Positions 1 through 7,869 of a stretch of DNA of 16,857 bases are shown one piece after another. Within the stretch, counting starts at the first letter, position 1. Each line of letters opens with the position of its first letter. The notes under the pieces are model-generated. The model saw only the letters and a list, made by a program, of their open reading frames with translations, had not been told where the DNA came from and ran no database searches. The stretch is from Leucobacter sp. UBA1945 (lineage in GTDB: Bacteria; Actinomycetota; Actinomycetes; Actinomycetales; Microbacteriaceae): positions 1 through 16,857 of the forward strand of contig DDEV01000108.1 in NCBI GenBank assembly GCA_002336855.1. The letters run 5' to 3'. The position numbers and the translations under genes are program-made.

Positions 1-803
1 CGGGCGAGCGCGGCTGGCTCGCGAGCGCGCCGCGCGGCCTCACGGTCGGCGCTGCCGTACGACCAGCGCAGCAGCAGCGAGATCGACAGGCCGAGGCCGG
101 TCAGCAGCAGAGCCGCAACGGCGAAGCGCCAGTACAGCTCGGGAATCTCGACGTTGAACACCTCGATCGCGATGGGCGCGGTGAAGAGAATGCCGGTGAC
201 GGTCGCGAGCAGGCTCGTGATCAGCGCAAACACGCCGAGTGGCCTCGGGCGCTTGTCGGCCATGTTGAGCAGCAACTGCGCGCAGCCGACGACCGCCCGG
301 GTGGCGATCAGCACGACGAGGCTCTTCCAGAAGATGTCCCAGATGAGCGACCACCCGGCAGGGGTCATCCACACCACGATCAGCAGCAGCGCGAGAATGT
401 ACGAGTTTGCGAGCAGCGCCACGGGCGGGTACCACTCATTGCGCTGGCCGCGACGGGTGTCAAAACCGGTCAGCGCCACGAAAATAGCAAACGCGATGAA
501 CGTCGAGAACACGCGCTCGAACTTGCCCTCAAAGTCGCCGATGAACAGCAGCGAAATCGAAGCGATCGACAGCGCAGCCAGCAGAATAATGCTGATCTTC
601 AGAAAGGTCGGCACCTTGCGCGTCGAAGCCTGGGGCGCGACAGGCATCTGAGTCGCGTGACCGGCTGGGGGCGCCGCGGCTGCGGATGCCGGGGGCAGTG
701 CCGATGGGGCTGATGCAGCCGCCTGCGCAACGGTGGGCGCAGGAGCGACGACAGGTTGCGGGCCGCTCTGCGAGGGGTCTTGCGGATCGTGCTGTGTGCT
801 CAT
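1..803 (-). CDS. Six-helix integral membrane protein, unknown function (C-terminus beyond window)
   Basis: I translated this frame by hand; it is open from an ATG at 803 to the window edge (267 complete codons). The first 60 or so residues are a disordered Ala/Pro-rich cytoplasmic-type tail. About six hydrophobic helices follow, near residues 66-88, 98-115, 126-146, 156-178, 188-214 and 223-246. After the last helix comes a charged, Arg/Ala-rich stretch (SADREAARRAREPAA) that runs off the window. I see no catalytic motif and do not recognise the family. It is divergent from purL across a 127-bp gap. The start is preceded by CAGACT six bases upstream, with no clear Shine-Dalgarno, so a leaderless message is possible but weakly supported. 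That the frame is real is supported by the clean alternation of hydrophobic helices and loops; the competing frames here give Arg-rich shadow translations. Confidence 0.8.
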   Translation of the reverse strand, partial: MSTQHDPQDPSQSGPQPVVAPAPTVAQAAASAPSALPPASAAAAPPAGHATQMPVAPQASTRKVPTFLKISIILLAALSIASISLLFIGDFEGKFERVFSTFIAFAIFVALTGFDTRRGQRNEWYPPVALLANSYILALLLIVVWMTPAGWSLIWDIFWKSLVVLIATRAVVGCAQLLLNMADKRPRPLGVFALITSLLATVTGILFTAPIAIEVFNVEIPELYWRFAVAALLLTGLGLSISLLLRWSYGSADREAARRAREPAALA

Positions 804-918
804 GGTTCCAGTCTGGCCTGCTTGCCTGAGAATCGCCAGCTCTGGCCCGAGCAGACTGCGCCCACGACAGGCGGCGCCCAGGCCCGCCGGGCGATCCTTT
901 TCGCACCCCAGCAGAAGG

Positions 919-924
919 TAGACT
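919..924 (+). promoter_or_regulatory. Probable -10 hexamer of purL (leaderless arrangement)
   Basis: TAGACT fits the actinobacterial TANNNT -10 pattern. It ends six bases before the purL GTG at 931, so transcription would start at or next to the start codon. The GAGGG just before the GTG is too close to act as a ribosome-binding site. No good -35 is visible. Confidence 0.5.
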
Positions 925-930
925 TGAGGG

Positions 931-3354
931 GTGACCGAGACGCATGCCGCTGCCACCGAACCCCGCCCCGACACCGTCGCCGACGCCATCGCGTCGCCAG
1001 ACCGAGAGCAGCCCTTTGAGGCGCTCGGGCTGAAGGCTGACGAGTACGCGAAGATCCGCGAGATTCTGGGGCGCCGCCCCACCTCGGGTGAGCTCGCCAT
1101 GTATTCGGTGATGTGGAGCGAGCACTGCTCGTACAAGTCGTCGAAGATCTACCTGCGCCAGTTCGGCAAGAAGGTCAACGACAAGATGAAAGAGCGCCTA
1201 CTCGTCGGCATGGGCGAGAACGCAGGCGTGATCGACGTCGGCGAGGGCTGGGCGGTGACCTTCAAGGTCGAGAGCCACAACCACCCCTCGTACATCGAGC
1301 CGTTCCAGGGCGCCGCGACCGGCGTCGGCGGCATCATTCGCGACATCATTTCGATGGGCGCGCGCCCGGTCGCCGTCATGGACCAGCTGCGCTTCGGCGC
1401 GATCGACGACCCCGACACCGCCCGCGTCGTGCACGGCGTGGTCGCGGGCATCTCGTCATACGCGAACTGCCTCGGCCTGCCGAACATCGGCGGCGAGACC
1501 GTCTTCGACGGCGTTTACCAGGCGAACCCGCTCGTGAACGCGCTCGGCGTTGGCGTGCTGCGCCACGAAGACCTGCACACCGCGAACGCCTCGGGCCTCG
1601 GCAACAAGGTCGTGCTGTTCGGTGCCCGCACGGGTGGCGACGGCATCGGCGGGGCATCGATCCTCGCCTCTGATTCGTTCGACGAAGGCGGCCCGACCAA
1701 GCGTCCGGCCGTGCAGGTCGGCGACCCCTTCGCCGAGAAGGTGCTCATCGAGTGCTGCCTCGAACTCTTCAAGGGCGACCTCGTCGAGGGCATTCAAGAC
1801 CTCGGCGCGGCCGGCATCTCGTGCGCGACCAGCGAGCTCGCCGCGAACGGCGACGGCGGCATGTTCATCGAGCTCGACAGCGTGCTGCTGCGCGACCCGT
1901 CGCTCACCGCAGAAGAGATTCTGATGAGCGAGAGCCAGGAGCGCATGATGGCCATTGTGCAGCCCTCGAAGCTCGACGCGTTTCTCGCGGTCACCGCGAA
2001 GTGGGACGTCGAGACGAGCGTGCTCGGCGAGGTCACCGATACGAACCGCCTCGTCATCAACTGGCGCGGCGAAGAGATCGTGAACGTCGACCCCTCGACC
2101 GTTGCCGTCGACGGCCCGGTCTACGAGCGCCCGGTCGCGTACCCCACTTGGATCGATTCGCTGCAGGCGTCGTCGGTTGCGTCTGCCGGTTTTGCTCGCG
2201 GCGAAGAGGTTTCGGGCGAGGATCTGCGGGCCCAGATGCTTGCTGTCGCATCTTCACCGAACCAGGCGTCGTCGGAGTGGATCACCAACCAGTACGACTA
2301 CTACGTGCTCGGCAACACCGCCCTATCGTTCCCCGATGCCGCGGGCATGATTCGCGTCTCGGAAGAGAGCGGCCTCGGCGTCGCGATCTCGACCGACGCC
2401 AACGGCCGCTACTGCCAGCTCGACCCATACGCGGGCGCGCAGCTCGCGCTTGCCGAGGCCTACCGCAACGTCGCCACCACCGGCGCCGTGCCGACCGCGG
2501 TCACCGACTGCCTGAACTTCGGCAGCCCCGAGAACCCCGAGGTCATGTGGCAGTTCTCGCAGGCCGTCGAGGGCCTGTCTGACGCGTGCCTCTCGCTCGA
2601 GGTTCCCGTCACCGGCGGCAACGTGTCGTTCTACAACCAGACCGGCGACGTGCCGATTCACCCGACCCCGGTCGTCGGCGTGCTCGGCATCATCGACGAT
2701 GTGGCTCGCCGCGTGCCCTCGGGCTGGCAAGATCAGGGCGAGCACCTCTACCTGCTCGGCACCACCCGCGACGAGCTCGACGGCTCGGCGTGGGCAGAGG
2801 CTGTGCACGAGCACCTCGGCGGCCTGCCACCGCAGGTCTCGCTCGACGACGAGCGCTCGCTCGCAGAATTGCTGCACGCTGCGTCGCAGGGCGGTCTGCT
2901 CTCGGGTGCGGTCGACCTCGGTGAGGGTGGCCTCGCGCAGGCGCTCGCCGATGGCTCGCTGCGTTTCGGCGTTGGCGCCAGGGTCTGGATCGACGAGATC
3001 ATGTCGCGCGACGGCGTCGACGCCACCGCGGCACTCTTCTCGGAGTCGCAGGGCCGCGTGCTCGTGTCGGTTCCGCACGAGGAAGACGTGAAGTTCCGCG
3101 GGCTCTGCGAGGGTCGCGGCTACCCGGTGCTGCGCGTCGGCGTCACCGACGTGCCCGGCGCTGATGCCGCGATCGAGGTGCAGGAGCGCTTCACACTGCC
3201 GGTCGCCGAACTGCGTACCGCTTCGCGCGAAACCCTACCGGCCCGCTTCGGCGACATGATCGAGCCCGACCTCTTCACCGCACTGCCGAACGCCGCTGCG
3301 GCTCGCTTCGAGCGCTCGATGCAGCAGCCCGCAGGCCCCGGCATTTCGGAGTAG
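931..3354 (+). CDS. purL: Phosphoribosylformylglycinamidine synthase subunit PurL
   Basis: PurL converts FGAR, ATP and ammonia from glutamine to FGAM in the fourth step of de novo purine synthesis. This is the small-type PurL (807 residues), which works in a complex with separate PurQ (glutaminase) and PurS subunits; neither is in this window. Visible family signatures are MWSEHCSYKSSK near residue 61 and VESHNHPS around His116. These are followed by the glycine-rich nucleotide-binding stretch GAATGVGGIIRDI and by GIQDLGAAGISCATSELA in the first AIRS-like half. TDCLNFGSPENPE and GGNVSFYNQT mark the second half. The start is the GTG at 931, giving MTETHAAATEP; the N-terminal 30 residues are variable and a later start cannot be fully excluded. 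A strong terminator follows, so it appears monocistronic. A typical housekeeping gene. Confidence 0.97.
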   Translation: MTETHAAATEPRPDTVADAIASPDREQPFEALGLKADEYAKIREILGRRPTSGELAMYSVMWSEHCSYKSSKIYLRQFGKKVNDKMKERLLVGMGENAGVIDVGEGWAVTFKVESHNHPSYIEPFQGAATGVGGIIRDIISMGARPVAVMDQLRFGAIDDPDTARVVHGVVAGISSYANCLGLPNIGGETVFDGVYQANPLVNALGVGVLRHEDLHTANASGLGNKVVLFGARTGGDGIGGASILASDSFDEGGPTKRPAVQVGDPFAEKVLIECCLELFKGDLVEGIQDLGAAGISCATSELAANGDGGMFIELDSVLLRDPSLTAEEILMSESQERMMAIVQPSKLDAFLAVTAKWDVETSVLGEVTDTNRLVINWRGEEIVNVDPSTVAVDGPVYERPVAYPTWIDSLQASSVASAGFARGEEVSGEDLRAQMLAVASSPNQASSEWITNQYDYYVLGNTALSFPDAAGMIRVSEESGLGVAISTDANGRYCQLDPYAGAQLALAEAYRNVATTGAVPTAVTDCLNFGSPENPEVMWQFSQAVEGLSDACLSLEVPVTGGNVSFYNQTGDVPIHPTPVVGVLGIIDDVARRVPSGWQDQGEHLYLLGTTRDELDGSAWAEAVHEHLGGLPPQVSLDDERSLAELLHAASQGGLLSGAVDLGEGGLAQALADGSLRFGVGARVWIDEIMSRDGVDATAALFSESQGRVLVSVPHEEDVKFRGLCEGRGYPVLRVGVTDVPGADAAIEVQERFTLPVAELRTASRETLPARFGDMIEPDLFTALPNAAAARFERSMQQPAGPGISE

Positions 3355-3382
3355 CGCAACACAGCGCTCGCAAAGCGCAATC

Positions 3383-3434
3383 AGAATCTCACCCCTGCCC
3401 AGGTCTTGCCCAAGCAGGGGTGAGATTCTTGTTT
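3383..3434 (+). terminator. Rho-independent terminator after purL
   Basis: A 16-bp perfect inverted repeat (3383-3398 paired with 3414-3429, arms beginning AGAATCTCACCCC) encloses a 15-base loop and is followed by the T-rich TTGTTT. It begins 28 bases after the purL stop and ends about 20 bases before the guanidine aptamer, so it separates purL from gdx. Confidence 0.85.
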
Positions 3435-3449
3435 CGAGCCGGTGATCAG

Positions 3450-3506
3450 GCTCCGGGACGACGGTCAAGTACCCCGAGTGCGACAAGACTTGCCAAAGGA
3501 GCAAGC
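3450..3506 (+). promoter_or_regulatory. Guanidine-III (ykkC-III) riboswitch controlling gdx
   Basis: The leader of the exporter gene carries the guanidine-III aptamer pattern as I remember it: CCGG-ACGA, then TACCC-G, then GACAAGAC. Here these are CCGGGACGA (3453-3461), TACCCCG (3470-3476) and CGACAAGACTTG (3481-3492). P1 pairs CGGG 3454-3457 with CCCG 3473-3476. P2 pairs CAAGT 3466-3470 with ACTTG 3488-3492, giving the expected interleaved (pseudoknot) topology. The Shine-Dalgarno AAAGGAG (3495-3501) follows directly. An alternative hairpin, CTTGC 3489-3493 with GCAAG 3501-3505, would use P2's 3' strand and hold the Shine-Dalgarno in its loop, so ligand binding should free it. A guanidinium exporter downstream is the known target type for this class. 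I could not run a covariance-model search. Confidence 0.85.
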
Positions 3507-3507
3507 C

Positions 3508-3846
3508 ATGTGGGCATGGATCATTCTCATCGTTTCAGGTGTCTTCGAAGCGGTTTGGGCGACAGCGCTCGGCAAGTCTGAAGGCTTTACGAAGCTCTGG
3601 CCGACCGTCGTCTTCGCCGTCGGATGTGCCATCAGCATGGGCGGCTTGGCGCTCGCCCTGCGCGACATTCCCACCGGCACCGGTTATGCGGTCTGGGTGG
3701 CCGTCGGCGCCTCACTGACCGTGATCTACGCGATGATCACGGGGCAAGAGCCGGTCAGCGTCATCAAGATCTTGCTCTTGCTCGGGATCGTCGGCTGCGT
3801 GATCGGGCTGAAGCTCGTGGGCGACCACGAGACTCCCGTCGCCTAA
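3508..3846 (+). CDS. gdx: SMR-family guanidinium exporter (Gdx/SugE type)
   Basis: A four-helix small multidrug resistance protein of 112 residues, the usual size. In the Gdx subtype it exchanges guanidinium for protons across the cytoplasmic membrane. The key residues of the characterised Gdx-Clo protein, from memory G10, E13, W16, S42, Y59 and W62, are all present with an offset of one: G11, E14, W17, S43, Y60, W63. GTGYAVWVAVGAS and GIVGCVIGLKL are further subtype marks. The start is the ATG at 3508, six bases after AAAGGAG; the longer upstream frame runs through the riboswitch and is rejected. There is no second SMR gene, so a dual-topology homodimer is expected. The guanidine-III leader independently supports the guanidinium role over quaternary ammonium export. 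I see no carboxylase or other guanidine-breakdown gene nearby. Confidence 0.92.
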   Translation: MWAWIILIVSGVFEAVWATALGKSEGFTKLWPTVVFAVGCAISMGGLALALRDIPTGTGYAVWVAVGASLTVIYAMITGQEPVSVIKILLLLGIVGCVIGLKLVGDHETPVA

Positions 3847-3885
3847 GCGCGCACAGACACTCTCGGCGGGCGGAGCTTCAGCCCG

Positions 3886-4338
3886 TCAACTCTGCCCGCG
3901 AGCGCGGCGGCGTGCCTCTTCAACGCGCGCCGCAGCGCTCGCAACATCTGCCTGCAGTGCACGCTTCCGCGAGTCCTCCCTGCGGGCAAGCGCGATCCCG
4001 TTCACCAGGTGCCATGCGAAGAGCAGACAGCCAGCCGGGAGCACAACGAACCCGAGCAGCAGGCCCAACACCGAGGACGCGGCCTCACCGCGCGAGAACA
4101 CAGTGACCAGCAGCACCACCGCCAGCGCCCCGAAACCGAGGCTGACGGCGCCGACTGCGAGCACCCAGCAGAATCGCCCGAACCAGTTTCTCGGGATATT
4201 CGGAAACCAACCCCACCACCCGCTGGTCGCCGCCTGTCTGGTCGGTTCGTGCCACGGCAGCAGAGCGAGCCATCGGCTTGGCCGGGCAGTCGACCGACCG
4301 TTGTGAGGCCGCTCGCCGCCCTGCTCGCTCGCCGGCAC
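3886..4338 (-). CDS. Small two-helix membrane protein, unknown function
   Basis: A 150-residue protein from a GTG at 4338, three bases after the tmk stop and in the same reading frame (TAG-CCC-GTG), with only a weak GGA as ribosome-binding site. It is therefore probably translated by coupling in the topA-tmk operon. The N-terminal 50 residues are polar with several tryptophans (WLALLPWH, WWGWFPNIPRNW). Helices lie near 54-81 and 88-115. The C-terminal 30 residues are rich in Arg, Ala and Glu and could form a short coiled coil. I do not recognise the family. The gene converges on gdx with a 39-bp gap that contains a small hairpin (CGGGC 3867-3871 with GCCCG 3881-3885). Confidence 0.7.
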   Translation of the reverse strand: MPASEQGGERPHNGRSTARPSRWLALLPWHEPTRQAATSGWWGWFPNIPRNWFGRFCWVLAVGAVSLGFGALAVVLLVTVFSRGEAASSVLGLLLGFVVLPAGCLLFAWHLVNGIALARREDSRKRALQADVASAAARVEEARRRARGQS

Positions 4339-4341
4339 GGG

Positions 4342-4968
4342 CTATCCGTCTGCGAGCGGAGCGATGCGAGCCGCAATCTGCTCGTGCAACTCTTCAACCG
4401 GCCTTGTGGCGTCGAGCACGAGAAAGCGCTCGGGCTCGACAGAAGCAAGCTTCAGGTACTCGGCACGCACCCGCAGATGAAACTCCGCGGCCTCGCGCTC
4501 GAGCCGATCGGCCTTCTGGCCGGCCGCCTCGCGCCGAGCAATCGCAACCTCTGGGTTCATATCGAGAAGAACGGTGAGCGCGGGCCAGAGGCCGCCGGTT
4601 GCCCACTCGTTGATGCGGCGAACCTCGTCTTGCGGCAGCGGCCTGCCGGCACCCTGGTACGCCAGCGACGAGTCGATGTAGCGATCCTGCACCACCGCAG
4701 CGCCGCGCTCGAGTGCTGGCCTCACGACCTCGGCAATGTTCTGTGCGCGGTCGGCGGCATAGAGCAGCGCCTCGGCGCGCTCGTACACGTGCCCGCCGTG
4801 CAGCAGCACATTGCGCACCGAATCGCCGAGGCTCGAGCCACCGGGTTCTCGCGTGTGCACGACCTCGTAGCCGCGCTGCTCTAACCAGGTGGCGAGAAGC
4901 TTCGACTGGGTGGTCTTGCCTGCGCCGTCACCACCCTCGAACGTGATGAAGAGGCCTGCCATCGTCAC
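4342..4968 (-). CDS. tmk: Thymidylate kinase
   Basis: Phosphorylates dTMP to dTDP with ATP in dTTP synthesis, in the cytoplasm. The 208-residue length is normal. It shows the P-loop FEGGDGAGKTT (residues 10-20), the HTREPGG motif, the DRYIDSSLAYQG segment that contacts the nucleotide, and a lid region with RREAAGQKADRLE. The GTG at 4968 overlaps the topA stop (GTGA), which suggests translational coupling. An ATG six bases later (4962) would give MAGLFITFEGG, equally acceptable for the family. The next gene downstream is an unknown membrane protein, not holB, which is the common partner in related genomes. Confidence 0.95.
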   Translation of the reverse strand: MTMAGLFITFEGGDGAGKTTQSKLLATWLEQRGYEVVHTREPGGSSLGDSVRNVLLHGGHVYERAEALLYAADRAQNIAEVVRPALERGAAVVQDRYIDSSLAYQGAGRPLPQDEVRRINEWATGGLWPALTVLLDMNPEVAIARREAAGQKADRLEREAAEFHLRVRAEYLKLASVEPERFLVLDATRPVEELHEQIAARIAPLADG

Positions 4969-7817
4969 TGGCCCGAGGCTGCCTCTACGGCCGCGGCCTC
5001 GGCGGCACGGCGCTCGGCATTCGCCTTGCGGGTCGCGGCCGCCTTCTTTGCGGCGGCTGCGCGAACCGGGTCAACCGTCTTTGTGCCGCTCGCAGCGGTC
5101 TTCTTTGCCGCGGTTTTCTTGGCGGTGGTTTTCTTCGAGGCAGGTTTCTTCGCTGCGGCCTTGCGCGCGGGTGCCTTCTTCTTGACAGGACCCTTCGCTC
5201 GTTTGATCGCGAGCAGCTCGGCAGCGCGCTCGAAGGTGATCTCTTCGACGCTATCGCCACGAGGGATCGTGGCATTCGTCTCGCCGTCAGTGACGTAGGG
5301 GCCGAAACGCCCGTCTTTTACCTTGATCGGCTTGCCGCTCACCGGGTCTGCGTCGAACTCCTTGAGCGCCGAAGCAGCCTTGCGTGCGCCGTACTTCGGC
5401 TGAGCGAGCACCTCAAGCGCCCCGGCGAGATCGATCGAGAAGATCGCGTCTTCGCTCGGCAGTGTGCGAGTTTCAGTGCCCTTCTTGAGGTACGGGCCGT
5501 AGCGACCGTTCTGCGCGGTGATCTCGACACCCTCATCATCAGTTCCCACCACACGGGGCAGGTCGAGCAATGCAACTGCAGTGTCAAGATCGACGGTCGC
5601 GGGATCCATGCTCTTGAAGAGCGAGGCCGTGCGCGCCTTGACGCCCTTCGGCAGCTCTTCGCCCTCATCGGGCAGCTCGGTCACGTAGGGGCCGAAGCGA
5701 CCGTTCTTCGCCGCGATGCGCTTACCCGTGACGGGGTGCAGACCCACGATGCGGTCTTCGAGCGGCTCGGCGTCGGCGAGCTCGTGCGCGCGGGCAGCAG
5801 TGAGCTCGTCCGGGGCAAGCCCGTCGGGAATGTTCACGCTGCGCGGCTTCAGCGCACCGTCCTCACCGACCTCGCACTTCTCGTCGAAGACCTCGAGGTA
5901 CGGGCCGTACTTGCCGTTGCGCAGCGAGATCTCGTCGTCGATGCGAATGGTGTTGATCGCACGCGCGTCGATCTCGCCGAGGTTATCGACCACGCCGCGC
6001 AGACCGGGGTGGTTGTCGCTGCCGAAGTAGAAGTCGCGCAGCCAGGCCGCCCGCTCGGCGTCGCCGGCCGCGATGCGGTCGAGGTCGCCCTCCATCTCTG
6101 CGGTGAAGTCGTAGTCGACGAGGGCGGCGAAGTGCTCTTCGAGCAGGCGCACGACCGAGAAGGCGATCCAGCTTGGAACGAGCGCCTGCCCCTTCTTCGT
6201 GACGTAACCACGGTCGGTGATCGTGCCGATGATCGCCGCGTAGGTCGAAGGTCGACCGATGCCGAGATCTTCGAGGCGCTTGGTCAAGCTCGCCTCGGTG
6301 AAGCGCGGAGGCGGGCTCGTCTCGTGGCCCTTGGCCTCGGGATCGATGACCGCAAGGGTCTGACCCTCGACAAGCTGCGGCAGCTCGACGCTTTGATCCT
6401 TTGCGCCGCGCTTTTCGTCTTTGCCCTCTTCGTAGGCGAGCAAGAAGCCGGGGAAGGTGATGACGGTGCCACTCGCGGTGAACTCGGCTGCCGCGGTGCC
6501 ACTCTTCGAGGCTGCGTCGGCGATCGAAGCACCGAGCGTGACGGTGTCGGTCGAGCCCTTCGCGTCGGCCATCTGGCTCGCGACCGTGCGCTTCCAGATG
6601 AGCTCGTACAGGTCGAAGTCACCCCGGTTGAGCTTGTTCTTGAGCTCACTCGGGCGGGCAAAGGTGTCGCCCGCGGGGCGAATAGCCTCGTGCGCCTCCT
6701 GTGCCCCCTTGGCTTTGCCCGTGTAGACGCGCGGGGCATCGGGAACCGTGGCGGCACCGTACAACTCTGCGGCCTGCTTGCGCGCCGCAGAGATCGCCTG
6801 CTTCGAGAGCGTCGGCGAGTCGGTACGCATATAAGTGATGTAGCCGTTCTCGTAGAGCGACTGCGCGTGCGACATGGTCTGGCGCGAGCTATAGCGCAGC
6901 TTGCGCGACGCCTCCTGCTGCAGCGTCGACGTGGTGAACGGCGGTGCGGGGCGACGGGTGTGCGGCTTGGTCTCGATCGAGAGCACCTTTGCCGAGGCCG
7001 CGTCAGCGAGCGCGGCGGCGAGCGCCTGCGCACGGGCCTGCGGCAACAACACGACGCCTGCCTGCTGTGACTTCGGCTTCAGTTCGCCGGAGTCGTTGAA
7101 GTCAGAGCCCGTCGCGAGCCGTTCGCCCTCGAGGCGCACGAGACGCGCCTCGAACTGCGCGGCATCGACCGCGTCAGCGCCGGGCTTGAAGATCGCGGTG
7201 AGATCCCAGTACTCCGCCGCAACGAAGGCCATGCGCTCGCGCTCGCGGTCGACCACGATGCGGGTGGCGGCTGACTGCACGCGCCCAGCCGAAAGCTTCG
7301 GCGCGACCTTGCGCCAGAGCACCGGCGAGATGTCGTAGCCGTACAGGCGGTCGAGAATGCGACGGGTTTCTTGGGCGTCAACGAGCGCGAAATCGATATC
7401 GCGCGTATTGGCCTTCGCCTGTTCGATCGCGTCCTTGGTGATCTCGTGAAACACCATTCGGCGCACGGGCACCTTCGGCTTCAGCACCTCGAGCAGGTGC
7501 CAGGCGATCGCTTCACCCTCGCGGTCCTCATCAGTTGCGAGCCACAGCTCGTCCGCATCTTTCAGAGCCCGCTTGAGCTCGGTGACCGTCTTCTTCTTGT
7601 TCGCGTTGACCACATAATAAGGAGCGAAGTCGTGGTCGACATCGACGGCAAACTTGCCGAACGGCCCCTTCTTGAGCTCTGTGGGCAGCTCAGAGGGTTC
7701 GGCGAGGTCACGAATATGCCCGACCGATGCAATGACCTCGTAGTCGTCACCAAGGTAGCCGCCAATGGTTTTTGCCTTGGTCGGTGACTCCACGATGACG
7801 AGTTTCTTCGCGCCCAC
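4965..7817 (-). CDS. topA: DNA topoisomerase I (type IA)
   Basis: Relaxes negatively supercoiled DNA by a single-strand break through a 5'-phosphotyrosine link. The 950-residue protein starts at the GTG at 7817, giving MGAKKLVIVESPTKAKT, with AGAAGGAG four bases upstream; a longer frame to 7898 adds 27 residues unlike the family and is rejected. The TOPRIM domain has Glu10 and the DxDxE residues D96, D98 and E100. The catalytic tyrosine is Tyr329 in YITYMRTDSP. The C-terminal part has repeated GRFGPYV/GKYGPYL topoisomerase repeats in place of zinc fingers. It then ends in a long Lys/Ala tail (KKPASKKTTAKKTAAKK), as in actinobacterial TopA. It leads the topA-tmk-membrane protein operon. Its leader of 52 bp separates it from the pilus genes. 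Confidence 0.97.
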   Translation of the reverse strand: MGAKKLVIVESPTKAKTIGGYLGDDYEVIASVGHIRDLAEPSELPTELKKGPFGKFAVDVDHDFAPYYVVNANKKKTVTELKRALKDADELWLATDEDREGEAIAWHLLEVLKPKVPVRRMVFHEITKDAIEQAKANTRDIDFALVDAQETRRILDRLYGYDISPVLWRKVAPKLSAGRVQSAATRIVVDRERERMAFVAAEYWDLTAIFKPGADAVDAAQFEARLVRLEGERLATGSDFNDSGELKPKSQQAGVVLLPQARAQALAAALADAASAKVLSIETKPHTRRPAPPFTTSTLQQEASRKLRYSSRQTMSHAQSLYENGYITYMRTDSPTLSKQAISAARKQAAELYGAATVPDAPRVYTGKAKGAQEAHEAIRPAGDTFARPSELKNKLNRGDFDLYELIWKRTVASQMADAKGSTDTVTLGASIADAASKSGTAAAEFTASGTVITFPGFLLAYEEGKDEKRGAKDQSVELPQLVEGQTLAVIDPEAKGHETSPPPRFTEASLTKRLEDLGIGRPSTYAAIIGTITDRGYVTKKGQALVPSWIAFSVVRLLEEHFAALVDYDFTAEMEGDLDRIAAGDAERAAWLRDFYFGSDNHPGLRGVVDNLGEIDARAINTIRIDDEISLRNGKYGPYLEVFDEKCEVGEDGALKPRSVNIPDGLAPDELTAARAHELADAEPLEDRIVGLHPVTGKRIAAKNGRFGPYVTELPDEGEELPKGVKARTASLFKSMDPATVDLDTAVALLDLPRVVGTDDEGVEITAQNGRYGPYLKKGTETRTLPSEDAIFSIDLAGALEVLAQPKYGARKAASALKEFDADPVSGKPIKVKDGRFGPYVTDGETNATIPRGDSVEEITFERAAELLAIKRAKGPVKKKAPARKAAAKKPASKKTTAKKTAAKKTAASGTKTVDPVRAAAAKKAAATRKANAERRAAEAAAVEAASGQ

Positions 7818-7821
7818 AGCG

Positions 7822-7829
7822 CTCCTTCT
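7822..7829 (-). promoter_or_regulatory. topA ribosome-binding site
   Basis: AGAAGGAG lies four bases before the GTG at 7817. It decides the topA start, because the upstream in-frame codons have no comparable site. Confidence 0.7.
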
Positions 7830-7869
7830 CAACGTAATCAATTGTGTGATGCGGTTCTGGGGCACCACT

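Noticed and set aside
154..651. Plus-strand open frame of 165 codons at the left edge
   Set aside because: It lies antisense to a frame that gives six clean membrane helices, and it has no recognisable domain.
2323..3078. Open frame antisense to purL (251 codons)
   Set aside because: The Arg/Val/Glu-rich shadow translation lies entirely inside well-conserved purL sequence, with no start signal.
3384..3428. Whether the hairpin before gdx is part of the riboswitch (transcription attenuator)
   Set aside because: It lies upstream of the aptamer and 28 bases after the purL stop, so it is the purL terminator; the switch elements are all downstream.
5736..7070. Long plus-strand open frame (444 codons) antisense to topA
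   Set aside because: It mirrors the topA codons; the translation has no domain pattern, and topA itself has full motifs throughout. This is the usual effect of high GC at third positions.
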